This document shows, piece by piece, positions 14,408 to 23,211 of a stretch of DNA of 64,000 bases. The stretch comes from Verrucomicrobiaceae bacterium (GTDB lineage Bacteria; Verrucomicrobiota; Verrucomicrobiia; Verrucomicrobiales; Verrucomicrobiaceae): assembly GCA_027484445.1 (NCBI GenBank), contig JAIXSY010000019.1, forward strand, positions 1-64,000, in the 5' to 3' direction. Both the position numbers and the translations under genes were made by a program. The notes under the pieces were generated by a model. That model ran no database searches. It was given only the letters and a program-made list of their open reading frames with translations, and was not told the DNA's origin. How positions within the stretch are numbered: the stretch's first letter is position 1; each line of letters begins with the position of its first letter.

Positions 14408-17400
14408 GCGAAGCCCAAAACCATTCTCTCGGCATTGCGGGCCGCATCGCGGCGGCGTTCATCGATTCGAAGCTGACGCCGCTGGTGGTCATCGCGTCCG
14501 TTTTGCTCGGTGCGGCGGCGATTGTGCTGTTGCCGCGTGAGGAGGAGCCGCAGATCAAGGTGCCGATGATCGATGTGATGGTCGCCATGCCAGGATCGAC
14601 CGCGAAGGAGATCGAGGAGCGTGCCACACGACCGATGGAGAAGCTGCTGTGGGAGGTGCCCGGCGTGGAGTACCTCTACAGCACCTCGCGCGACAGCGAG
14701 AGCCTCGTCATCGTGCGCTTCAAAGTGGGCGAAGATCCCGAGCGCAGCCTGGTGAAGATCACCGAGAAGCTGCGCTCGAACTTTGACCGCATGCCGATGG
14801 GCGTCACGATGCCAATCATCAAGCCGAAGAGCATCGACGACGTGCCCATCCTCGCGCTCACCTTTCACAGTGCACGCTACGATCACCTCACGCTGCGCCG
14901 ATTGGCCGCGCAGGTGGATGAATCGATCAAACAGGTGCCGCTGGTGGCCGAAACGACCTTGCTCGGCGGATCGCGTCGCGCGGTGCGTGTGATGCTCGAT
15001 CCCGTGAAGCTCGCTTCGCGCAATCTCAGCCCCGCGGGCCTCGTGCCGATGCTGCAGCAGTCGAATCGGCAATTTCGCGCGGGTGGACTCACCACGGGCA
15101 ATGACGAGGTGCTCGTCGAAACCGGTGCCTTCCTCAAAACCGCCGAAGAGGTCGGAAATGTCGTCATCGGTGTTTTCAGCGGTCGTCCGGTGTATCTGCG
15201 CGAGGTCGCCGAGATCGTCGATGGCGGCGAGGAACCGACGCAGTATGTGTTTCACGGCTTCGGGAAGAGTGGTGCAGCCGTCCCGGCTGCGAAAGAAGCA
15301 GGCGGGACGCCTGCACCACACTCTGAAGAGCCTGCAGTGACGCTCAGCATCGCCAAGCGTCCCGGTGCGAACGCGATCAGCGTGGCGGATGACGTGCTGC
15401 ACAAGGTCGAGCTGCTCAAAGGCAGCGTCATTCCGGCGGATGTGGCTGTGAGCATCACGCGCAACTACGGCGAGACCGCGGCGGAGAAGTCGAACGAGTT
15501 GCTGCTGCACATGGGCATCGCGGTGTTCAGCGTGGCGATTCTCATTTGGCTCACGCTCGGTTGGCGGGAGAGCGGCATCGTCGCGGTGGCCATCCCGGCC
15601 ACGCTGGCGCTCACGTTGCTCATTTTCTACCTCTATGGCTTCACGCTGAACCGCATCACGCTCTTCGCGCTCATCTTCAGCATCGGCATTCTCGTCGATG
15701 ACGCCATCGTGGTCGTGGAGAACATCGTGCGACACTTTCATCTGCCGCAAAACAAGGGCCGCAGTTGGAGCGCCATCGCCGTCGAGGCCGTGGGTGAAGT
15801 CGGCAATCCCACCATCCTCGCCACCTTCGCCGTCATCGCCGCCGTGCTGCCGATGGCCTTCGTCGGCGGCCTCATGGGCCCCTACATGCGCCCGATCCCG
15901 ATCGGTGCGAGTGCGGCGATGTTTTGGTCGTTGTTGATCGCGTTCATTGTGACGCCATGGGCTTCGATTCGCATTCTGGGGTGGGGGAAGAAGTATCGTA
16001 GCCCGAATCTCCAGATTCGGGATGACTCGGAGAATCTCGAATGTGGACATTCGAGCTACGAGCACCCCGAGGATGTCTTCACGAAACTCTACCGCAAGAT
16101 GATGGGGCCGCTCATTCATCACACGGGCTGGCGCTGGGGCTTCCTCATCGGCATCACGGCACTGCTGCTGGCCAGCATGGGCACCGTCGGCATCGGCTGG
16201 GTGAAGGTGAAGATGCTGCCCTTCGACAACAAGAGCGAGTTCCAGGTCATCCTGAACATGCCGGAAGGCTCTTCTTTGGAAAAAACAGCTGCGGTGGCCC
16301 GCGAGATGGCCGCGGCGATCCGCACCGAGCCGGAGGTCACGGATTATCAGGTCTATGCTGGCGTCGCCTCGCCCTACAACTTCAACGGGCTCGTGCGGCA
16401 CTACTTCATGCGTCGCGGCGCGAACGTGGCGGACATTCAGGTCAATCTCGTGAACAAACACGAGCGCAAAGCGCAGAGCCACGACATCGCCAAACGCGTG
16501 CGTCCGGCCGTGTCGGCCATCGCGGAGCGTTACGGTGCCCGCGTGGCCATCGCGGAGGTGCCGCCAGGGCCGCCGGTGCTGCAAACGCTCGTCGCGGAGA
16601 TTTACGGTCCCGATGACGAGTCTCGTCTGAAGCTCGCCGAGAAGGTCAAGACGATCTTCAAATCCACGCCGGGCGTCGTCGATGTCGATTGGTATATCGA
16701 GGCCGATCAGAAGAAGGCCCGCTTCATCATCGACAAGGAAAAAGCCGCGCTGCACGGCATCAGCGCTGCCACGATCTCGCAGACGCTCAAGATCGCCGTG
16801 GATGGTGAAAGCGTCGATTTGCTGCATCAACCCGCCGAGAAAGAAGACGTCAACATCCGCCTCGAACTGCCCCGCAGTGCAAAAACCACACCCGAGGAGC
16901 TTTTGGCCCTCCGCGTGCGCTCTGGCGATGCCAATGCACTGCCAGAGCCCGGTGCCAGTGGCTCGCCACTCGTGCCGCTGCGTGAGCTGGTGAAGGTCGA
17001 GCACGTCACCGTCGAAAAAAGCCGCTATCACAAGAACCTCATGCCCGTGACCTACGTCATCGGCGATGTCGCCGGCGTGGTCGAAAGCCCCGTGTATGCC
17101 ATTTTCCAGATGAACGAGGCGCTCAAGAAGCTCGACACGCGCGAGTTCGGCGGCAGCGGCGCGGAATTGAAGATCCTCAACGCCTCGATGCCCTTCAGCG
17201 ACCACGAGCCTGCGATGAAGTGGGACGGCGAGTGGCACATCACCATTGAGGTCTTCCGTGACCTCGGCGCGGCCTTCGGCGCGTGTTTGATCCTCATTTA
17301 CGTGCTCATGGTCGGCTGGTTCCGCAGCTTCATCACGCCAGCAATCGTGATGATCGCCATCCCGTTCTCGCTGGTGGGCATTTTGCCCGCGCACGGGCTG

Positions 17401-17739
17401 CTCGATGCCTTCTTCACCGCCACAAGCATGATCGGCTTCATGGCTGGCGGTGGCATTGTGGTGCGAAACTCGATCATCCTCGTCGATTTCATCGAACTGC
17501 GTATCCGCGAGGGCATGCCGCTGAGCGAAGCCGTGATCGACGCCGGAGCCGTGCGCTTCCGCCCGATGCTGCTCACCGCCATGGCTGTCGTCGTCGGAGC
17601 TGCTGTCATCCTCGCTGATCCGATCTTCCAAGGTCTCGCTATCGCACTCATGGCCGGTGAAATCGCAAGCCTGTTCATCAGCCGCATGGCCGTGCCGGTG
17701 TTGTATTTCATGGCTCACCGTGGAGCTACACCTTCATAA
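14404..17739 (+). CDS. RND efflux permease (AcrB-like superfamily) with two in-frame palindromic inserts
   Basis: 1111 residues with the RND plan: an N-terminal membrane helix, porter loop, membrane block and repeat. TM4 carries [17 protein letters not shown], the proton-relay aspartates. The second half holds [18 protein letters not shown] and [21 protein letters not shown]. It exports small molecules with the preceding adaptor; the substrate is unknown, and the ArsR/rhodanese context suggests sulfur- or metal-linked stress. Two segments that look foreign, about residues 288-307 and 531-553, are encoded by twin-hairpin repeats yet keep the frame. They fall in the periplasmic porter region and in the loop after the first membrane block. 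Confidence 0.93.
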   Translation: MSEAQNHSLGIAGRIAAAFIDSKLTPLVVIASVLLGAAAIVLLPREEEPQIKVPMIDVMVAMPGSTAKEIEERATRPMEKLLWEVPGVEYLYSTSRDSESLVIVRFKVGEDPERSLVKITEKLRSNFDRMPMGVTMPIIKPKSIDDVPILALTFHSARYDHLTLRRLAAQVDESIKQVPLVAETTLLGGSRRAVRVMLDPVKLASRNLSPAGLVPMLQQSNRQFRAGGLTTGNDEVLVETGAFLKTAEEVGNVVIGVFSGRPVYLREVAEIVDGGEEPTQYVFHGFGKSGAAVPAAKEAGGTPAPHSEEPAVTLSIAKRPGANAISVADDVLHKVELLKGSVIPADVAVSITRNYGETAAEKSNELLLHMGIAVFSVAILIWLTLGWRESGIVAVAIPATLALTLLIFYLYGFTLNRITLFALIFSIGILVDDAIVVVENIVRHFHLPQNKGRSWSAIAVEAVGEVGNPTILATFAVIAAVLPMAFVGGLMGPYMRPIPIGASAAMFWSLLIAFIVTPWASIRILGWGKKYRSPNLQIRDDSENLECGHSSYEHPEDVFTKLYRKMMGPLIHHTGWRWGFLIGITALLLASMGTVGIGWVKVKMLPFDNKSEFQVILNMPEGSSLEKTAAVAREMAAAIRTEPEVTDYQVYAGVASPYNFNGLVRHYFMRRGANVADIQVNLVNKHERKAQSHDIAKRVRPAVSAIAERYGARVAIAEVPPGPPVLQTLVAEIYGPDDESRLKLAEKVKTIFKSTPGVVDVDWYIEADQKKARFIIDKEKAALHGISAATISQTLKIAVDGESVDLLHQPAEKEDVNIRLELPRSAKTTPEELLALRVRSGDANALPEPGASGSPLVPLRELVKVEHVTVEKSRYHKNLMPVTYVIGDVAGVVESPVYAIFQMNEALKKLDTREFGGSGAELKILNASMPFSDHEPAMKWDGEWHITIEVFRDLGAAFGACLILIYVLMVGWFRSFITPAIVMIAIPFSLVGILPAHGLLDAFFTATSMIGFMAGGGIVVRNSIILVDFIELRIREGMPLSEAVIDAGAVRFRPMLLTAMAVVVGAAVILADPIFQGLAIALMAGEIASLFISRMAVPVLYFMAHRGATPS
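15266..15324. repeat. Twin-hairpin repeat inside the RND permease gene, copy A
   Basis: Two adjacent palindromes, GCAGCCG-TCC-CGGCTGC and GCAGGCG-GGA-CGCCTGC, sit within longer arms that are complementary to each other (AGAG..TGGTGCAG and CTGCACCACACTCT), so the whole can also fold as one long hairpin. The frame is open through it, encoding roughly [19 protein letters not shown]. Confidence 0.75.
15996..16061. repeat. Twin-hairpin repeat inside the RND permease gene, copy B
   Basis: Left arm TCGTAG plus CCCGAATCTCCAGATTCGGG (15996-16021); right arm CTCGAATGTGGACATTCGAG plus CTACGA (16036-16061). Each arm is a near-perfect hairpin, and the two arms are inverted copies of each other. The frame is open through the 66 bp (22 codons). 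Confidence 0.75.
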
Positions 17740-17759
17740 AACAGCACCGTTTTCTTGAG

Positions 17760-20700
17760 TCACTTCGATTCATCGACGGGATGCAAGCACTCATGAATGA
17801 CTTTCAGGAGAAGTTCCGTGGAGCAAGGCTTCGGCAGGAAATGTTGGATGGCTGCGTCGCTAGCTTTGGAGATCATCTGAGAAGCATTGAGTCCGCTCAG
17901 GGCAATGATGCGAACCTTTGGATTGAGGCGTCGTAGGCTCTCGATGATGGAGGCACCGTCCATCAGTGGCAGCATCATGTCGGTCAAAATCAGGCCGATG
18001 CGCTTTCCTTGCGCTGCATAAAGGGCCAAGGCCTCAACGCCATCTGATGCCAAAAGAACCTGGTAGCCGTAGGCTTCCAGCGTGCGTGCGATGCTTTCGC
18101 GCACACAGGCTTCGTCGTCGATGAGCAAGATGGTTTCTCCATGACCATGAGGCAAGAGGGGAGTGGGTGCGCTCATCTTTGGGCAGGCGACTTGACCTGC
18201 AGGAAAATAAAGCGTGAAGCAGGTGCCCTGGCCGGGTTCACTTTCGACGTCCAGAAATCCGCCGTGGCTTTTGAGGATGGCGAGGCTTGTGGAGAGACCT
18301 AGACCTGTGCCCTGGCCGACAGCCTTGGTGGTGTAAAAGGGCTCAAAGATATGCTCAAGCACCTCAGGAGTCATGCCGCTGCCCGTGTCGCGGATTTGTA
18401 GCTGCAAAAAGGAACCAGGGCGAGCTCCCACCAGCTCCTGCGTCGCCGTTTCATCCAGGACGACGTTCTTTGCCGAGAGATAAAGCGTGCCACCGTTGGG
18501 CATCGCATCGCGTGCATTCACGCAGAGATTCAGCAACACTTGATGAAGCTGCGTTTCATCACCTTGAATCGTCCAGAGTCCTTCAGGGCTTTCCCGCACG
18601 ATATCGATGGCTTTGAGGAAAGTGTCATTGGCAATTTTTTCGATGTCTTCCAGCAGGCGCGCTGCATCCACTGGCTGGTGGCTACCCTCGACGCCTCTGG
18701 CAAAGGAAAGAACCTGACGAACCATCTCAGCACCGCGTTTGGCGCTGGCTTCCATCGTGCCAAGAATTCTCTGCCGCTGAGCGTCTTTTTCCTGAGCACT
18801 CAGCAATTCGATCGACATCAAAATCGGGGCCAAGACATTGTTCAAATCATGCGCGATACCGCCTGCCAGTCGGCCTATGCTATCCAGACGTTGGGCACGC
18901 AGAATGTGCTGCTCTAGCTTTTTGCGCTGCGTGATGTCGGTGTTGATCGAGAGGATGCAGCGTGGTTGGCCGTCATCATGGCAAACCAGCGTCCAGTGGC
19001 CCTCAATGATCAAGGTCTCACCCTTACGATTGATTTGCTGCAGCTCTCCAACCCATTCGCCTTTGTCAAAGACGACCTGCAGAGCTTTCTCCATCTCACT
19101 GGCATCTTGATAGAGCATCTCGCGTGTGGTTCGACCCAGGGCTTCTTCTGCGGTCCAGCCGTAGAGTCGCTCAGCGCTCTTGTTCCAGTAGAGGACACGC
19201 TGATCTAGATCACGCACCAAAATGGCGTCTTGAGCTTTGTCGAGTAGCGTGGCCTGCTCTCGCAGCTTTTCTTCGGCTCGTTTGCGTTGGGTGATGTCAC
19301 TGGAGATGCCGATGACACCGATGATTTGGCCATGGCTATCCAAGTAAGGCGCTTTCCTGGCCAAGTAGGTGCGTGTGATGCCGGAAGCGGTCAGCACTTC
19401 TTCCTGGGTCATGGCACACCCGGTCGTGATGACTTTGCGATCGTGTTCCATCACGAGGGCAGCATCTTTCGGAACAAAGAGACTGGTGTCGTCTTTTCCC
19501 AGCACCTCGTGCACGGGCTTGCCCACGAGCTTGGCGGCACCTTGGTTGAACAAAAGATACCGCCCTTCCCGATCTTTGACAAACACGGCATCGGGAAGGC
19601 CATCTGCCACGGCATGGAGTAGGTTGCTCGTGCGTTGAAGATCCTGCTGCGCCAGGATACGCTCGGTCACGTCTTGCACCGCACCGATGGATTTCACAGG
19701 CGTGTCATGATCATCTGCAAAGACCTGCCAGCGCTCGATAACGTAGCGCACTTCACCATCCGCACGGATGATGCGATGCGTCAGTTCCTGAGCTGTTCGT
19801 TGACTGCGTGAGCAGGCGACGGCGAGGTCAAAGCTCTCGCGATCGTCGGGATGAATCTGCCCGCGCAACCATTCAAGCGTCGGTCGAAAGGTGGCAGCGT
19901 CGGTGCCAAAGATGCGATGGGTTTGTTCAGACCAGGAAAGGGTTCCCGTGCGGATGTCGGTCTCCCAACTGCCCATGTTGGCGACCGCCTGCGCGGTGAG
20001 GAAGCGTGAATGCTCGAGCTCTAGCCGCTGCGTGAGCAGACGCTGCTCCAAAAAAGCCCGCAGCATCTCCGCGACGGAGTCCAGGAGCGCGCGTTCCTCT
20101 GCGAGAAAGAGATCCTCATCTGACGTTGGTGGATCTCGATAGATGACTTCGAGTTGATTCATCACGCCATCGCTGGTCTGAAATGTCACGAGCAGTGATG
20201 GCTTGACCGAATGAAAACCAGGGGTGCTGGCGGTGGTGTTGCCGAGCTGCACCCGTGCCTGGGCCTGTTCGGTCAGCATCATGCCTTCTGGCAGCAGGGT
20301 CGCTAGCTCAGCGGCCATGCTTGCCAAGCTCAAGCTTTGGTTGCGCAGTAGGTTGGAGACCTTGAAGAGCAGGCGCAGCTCTTTCATGCGTTCAGTGAGC
20401 TCGTCGTTGAGCTTTTTGTTTTCGAGCCTTGCCTGCTCGCTGACGCGAATTTCTTCTTCCAGTTTGCGGATCAGAGCCCGGCTGTAGCCCGCGAATCGCT
20501 GCTGTTCCTGGTCTGCCTCCATGCTGGGCAAAGACGGACCCGGCGTGCGGCTGTGCTGCAGCACGGCCTCGATCTTTGCCATGAATGCTTCAGGGGCACA
20601 GGGCTTCTGGATGAAGGCATCTGCGCCCATCGTCAGTGCGAGTTCTTCGTCCGCAGCCTCAGCGTAGGTGGTGGTGTAAACCACAAACGGGATGCGGCAG

Positions 20701-20921
20701 AGCGCTGCATCAGCCTTCCAGTGCCGCATCAGGGTGTAGCCATCCATGACAGGCATCAGCAGGTCTGAAATCGCGATGAGAGGTGGGTTTTGGCTTGCCT
20801 TGGTCAGCGCTTCGGCTCCATGGCGTGCAGTCTCGACCTGCCAGCCATGACCCTCCAAAAGCGCGGTCAGGTCATGCCGGTCTTCCTCCTTATCATGGAT
20901 GATCAAGGCGCTGTGTCTCAT
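17760..20921 (-). CDS. Hybrid sensor histidine kinase (REC-GAF-PAS-PAS-PAS-HisKA-HATPase-REC)
   Basis: 1053 residues without a membrane segment. An N-terminal receiver domain (about 1-125, phospho-acceptor in ISDLLMPVMDG) and a coiled coil (145-185) are followed by a GAF-like part. Three PAS units come next, each with the DITQRKRAEEKLREQA type of link. The kinase core has H-box GGIAHDLNNVLAPIL, N-box NLCVNARDAMPNGG and G-boxes DTGSGMTPEVLEHIFEPF and GQGTGLGLST. A C-terminal receiver ends it (LTDMMLPLMDG). It is a cytoplasmic signal integrator with phosphorelay capacity and no output domain. Its ATG overlaps the stop of a receiver remnant. Confidence 0.93.
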   Translation of the reverse strand: MRHSALIIHDKEEDRHDLTALLEGHGWQVETARHGAEALTKASQNPPLIAISDLLMPVMDGYTLMRHWKADAALCRIPFVVYTTTYAEAADEELALTMGADAFIQKPCAPEAFMAKIEAVLQHSRTPGPSLPSMEADQEQQRFAGYSRALIRKLEEEIRVSEQARLENKKLNDELTERMKELRLLFKVSNLLRNQSLSLASMAAELATLLPEGMMLTEQAQARVQLGNTTASTPGFHSVKPSLLVTFQTSDGVMNQLEVIYRDPPTSDEDLFLAEERALLDSVAEMLRAFLEQRLLTQRLELEHSRFLTAQAVANMGSWETDIRTGTLSWSEQTHRIFGTDAATFRPTLEWLRGQIHPDDRESFDLAVACSRSQRTAQELTHRIIRADGEVRYVIERWQVFADDHDTPVKSIGAVQDVTERILAQQDLQRTSNLLHAVADGLPDAVFVKDREGRYLLFNQGAAKLVGKPVHEVLGKDDTSLFVPKDAALVMEHDRKVITTGCAMTQEEVLTASGITRTYLARKAPYLDSHGQIIGVIGISSDITQRKRAEEKLREQATLLDKAQDAILVRDLDQRVLYWNKSAERLYGWTAEEALGRTTREMLYQDASEMEKALQVVFDKGEWVGELQQINRKGETLIIEGHWTLVCHDDGQPRCILSINTDITQRKKLEQHILRAQRLDSIGRLAGGIAHDLNNVLAPILMSIELLSAQEKDAQRQRILGTMEASAKRGAEMVRQVLSFARGVEGSHQPVDAARLLEDIEKIANDTFLKAIDIVRESPEGLWTIQGDETQLHQVLLNLCVNARDAMPNGGTLYLSAKNVVLDETATQELVGARPGSFLQLQIRDTGSGMTPEVLEHIFEPFYTTKAVGQGTGLGLSTSLAILKSHGGFLDVESEPGQGTCFTLYFPAGQVACPKMSAPTPLLPHGHGETILLIDDEACVRESIARTLEAYGYQVLLASDGVEALALYAAQGKRIGLILTDMMLPLMDGASIIESLRRLNPKVRIIALSGLNASQMISKASDAAIQHFLPKPCSTELLLKVIHECLHPVDESK

Positions 20922-21030
20922 GGTGAATCTGGCGGGTTCAGGCGAGTGCGGGCGTGGGCCTCGATTTCCGAGACAAGAGTGTCGGCGTTGACCGGCTTCG
21001 AACTAGCCGGTGATGCAAGAGGTGTTTTGG
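20918..21030 (-). pseudogene. Receiver-domain C-terminal remnant between two kinase genes
   Basis: In the 110 bp between the two kinase genes one minus-strand frame reads VLTKTPLASPASSKPVNA then DTLVSEIEAHARTR and stops with TGA overlapping the next ATG (ATGA). The K-P pair followed by an amphipathic helix is how response-regulator receiver domains end. The stop-start overlap is the usual spacing of a real upstream gene. The first ~85 residues of such a receiver are missing, so this looks like the 3' end left after an internal deletion that joined it to the 21031-23064 kinase gene. Confidence 0.55.
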
Positions 21031-23064
21031 TCAAGACAGGAACTCGCTTTCCTCCACGAGGGGGAAGTCGAGCACGAATTCGGTGTAGCGGCCGGGCTCG
21101 CTCGACACCTTCACTTGGGCACCATGCTCGGAGAGGATGGTGTGGCAGATGGAAAGGCCTAGACCCAGGCCTTTGCCGACTTCTTTGGTGGTGTAAAAGG
21201 GCTCGAAGATGTGCGCGCAGACCTCAGGTTCCATGCCGATGCCATTGTCGCGAATGACGAGCCGAGCGCACTTTTCCACAGCGAGGCTGGTCAGGGTCAA
21301 CTGTGGGCGTTCCGGGTCAGGGAAGGATTTCACGCTCAGCGCATCAAGGGCATTTTTGACCAGATTCACCATCACCTGCACCATCTGGTGCTTATCCGCC
21401 AGGATGTGCAGCGTCTCATCCACGCGAACCTCGGGCTCGCAGAGGGTGTCCCAGACGTGAGACAGGTGCTTCACCGCCAGATGCACCACGGAGGCAAGAC
21501 GGGTCGGCTGGTAAGAGACGCGTGTCGGGCTGCGGGCGAAGCCTCTGAGATCATTGACGATCCTGGCCACACGCCCGATGCCTTCTTCAATGTCACCCAC
21601 GACTTCGGCGAATTCGGCCTGCATCTCGACAGGCAGCTGAGGGATGGACTGCCGCAGCAGGCTCAGGCCCTGCATGGAGTAGTTCAGTGGGTTATTGATC
21701 TCATGGATCAGGCCTGCACTCATGCGGCCTAGCGCCGCCAGCCGCTCCTGTCGGGCTAGCATTTCATCCTTTTGCTTCACCTCTTGCAGTGCCTGCTCCA
21801 GTCGCTCGGTCTTCTGGGTCAGTTCCTGCTGCTGCAGGTGCAGACGGCTGAGGTTCCGTGCGCGCAGCAGCAGTTCTGCGCCTGAGCAGGGTTTGGAGAG
21901 GAAGTCCGTGGCCCCTGCAGCTAGGCAGTTCAGCTTCATCGTCTGATCATCCGTTGCGGTCAGCATCACCACGGGAATGTCTCGCGTCAGGTCATCGGCT
22001 CGCAGGTCTTGGCAGAGCTCCAGGCCGTTGCGCAGCGGCATGCGGATGTCACTCAGGATCAGGTCGGGCAGGTGCTCCCGGGCCATCGCCAGTCCTTCCT
22101 GCCCGTCATGGGCAGAGAGCACCTCGAAATCACTTTCCAGATGCATGGACAGGATGTCCCGGATCGCAGCCTCATCATCCACCAGCAGCACCCGGGGCTT
22201 GGTTCGGGCGTGGGCTGGCTGGGGCGGGGCTGGTTTTGGCGTGGGCTCGGCTATTTCGAGCACTTGCTCACGCATTTGCAGGTAGAGCGTGCTGCCAGCA
22301 TCGCTGAGGTTCGAGGCCCGGGGTGCGACTGGACTTGCAGTCATGTCCAGCATCATGATCCAGAGCACGCCCGCCTCGCTATCGCTGTCAAAGAGACGCA
22401 TCGAGAGCTGCACCGTCGCGGATTCATCCCCGCTCAGGCGTGTCTGCAAACGCACCAGCGGGCTGCCTGCCTGCACACTTGAGAGGTGCATGAGGTTCAG
22501 GCAGTGTGCGTGCAGATCGGGCTCCACCTGCAGCAGCTCCCCAAGCGCACGTCCGACCCAGTGTGTGGTGTTCTGGCCCGTTAGCTTTTCTGACGTCGCA
22601 TTCGCGTAAAGGATGCGTGCGGCGGCGTCCACCACCAGCACAGGACCAGGCAGCACTTCCAGGAATTTCGTGTGGCGTCTGCTCAGGATCTGCGCGGCTT
22701 GGCTCGTTTTTTCGGCCGTCTGGTCTTCGATCCGCCAGGCCAGCAGCTCCATCTCACTCGGCTGGATTTTCCAGCACAGCAGCTTCGCCCAAAAGCGCGT
22801 GCCCTTTTCCTCCTCCAGCACGGTCAGGACGGAGGCCCGACGACCCGCGAGTGCTTCACGGATGAGCTCTTGGGCAGGCTGCAGCAGTGCGGCAGGCACG
22901 ACCAAGTTCGGCATCTTCGTTTCGCTAGGGTGCGTTCGCAGAGCTTCGCGCAGTTCCCACCTTGGCTCTGACCAGCGGGGAATGGTTCCATCCAACTCGG
23001 TCAGGAGATGTGCATCAGTAGGCATGAGAAAATCGCAGCGATACGAGAGGGAGACTTCGGACAT
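21031..23064 (-). CDS. Hybrid histidine kinase (PAS-REC-coiled coil-HisKA-HATPase)
   Basis: 677 residues, soluble. An unrecognised N-terminal region is followed by a PAS domain (VLPGPVLVVDAAARILYANA). A central receiver (about 290-410; RVLLVDDEAAIRD, LILSDIRMPLRNG, and a KPCSGAELL end) leads through a coiled coil (QTELTQKTERLEQAL-like) into the kinase. The H-box is SAGLIHEINNPLNYSM, the N-box NLVKNALDAL and the G-boxes DNGIGMEPEVCAHIFEPF and GKGLGLGLSI. The REC-before-kinase order with the HEINNP H-box is typical of kinases whose activity is set by their own receiver. It is followed by the receiver remnant and the second hybrid kinase. Confidence 0.92.
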   Translation of the reverse strand: MSEVSLSYRCDFLMPTDAHLLTELDGTIPRWSEPRWELREALRTHPSETKMPNLVVPAALLQPAQELIREALAGRRASVLTVLEEEKGTRFWAKLLCWKIQPSEMELLAWRIEDQTAEKTSQAAQILSRRHTKFLEVLPGPVLVVDAAARILYANATSEKLTGQNTTHWVGRALGELLQVEPDLHAHCLNLMHLSSVQAGSPLVRLQTRLSGDESATVQLSMRLFDSDSEAGVLWIMMLDMTASPVAPRASNLSDAGSTLYLQMREQVLEIAEPTPKPAPPQPAHARTKPRVLLVDDEAAIRDILSMHLESDFEVLSAHDGQEGLAMAREHLPDLILSDIRMPLRNGLELCQDLRADDLTRDIPVVMLTATDDQTMKLNCLAAGATDFLSKPCSGAELLLRARNLSRLHLQQQELTQKTERLEQALQEVKQKDEMLARQERLAALGRMSAGLIHEINNPLNYSMQGLSLLRQSIPQLPVEMQAEFAEVVGDIEEGIGRVARIVNDLRGFARSPTRVSYQPTRLASVVHLAVKHLSHVWDTLCEPEVRVDETLHILADKHQMVQVMVNLVKNALDALSVKSFPDPERPQLTLTSLAVEKCARLVIRDNGIGMEPEVCAHIFEPFYTTKEVGKGLGLGLSICHTILSEHGAQVKVSSEPGRYTEFVLDFPLVEESEFLS

Positions 23065-23211
23065 TTAGCAGTGGGCCAGCTATCAAAAAAGCCCCAGCAT
23101 GTTATGTGAATGCAGAAAAAGACCAAGAAAGAAGTTTAAGGCACCGATGGAATAATCTTGCGACTTTTTTCTCCAATCCTCGGGTCTGGGTCGTGGGTGC
23201 AGCGGCAGCGG

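Noticed and set aside
13855..17718. 1287-residue antisense open frame opposite the RND adaptor/permease genes
   Set aside because: It is a codon-bias shadow: composition is dominated by H, R, D and E without hydrophobic cores or domains, while the plus strand encodes full-length adaptor and permease with all family motifs.
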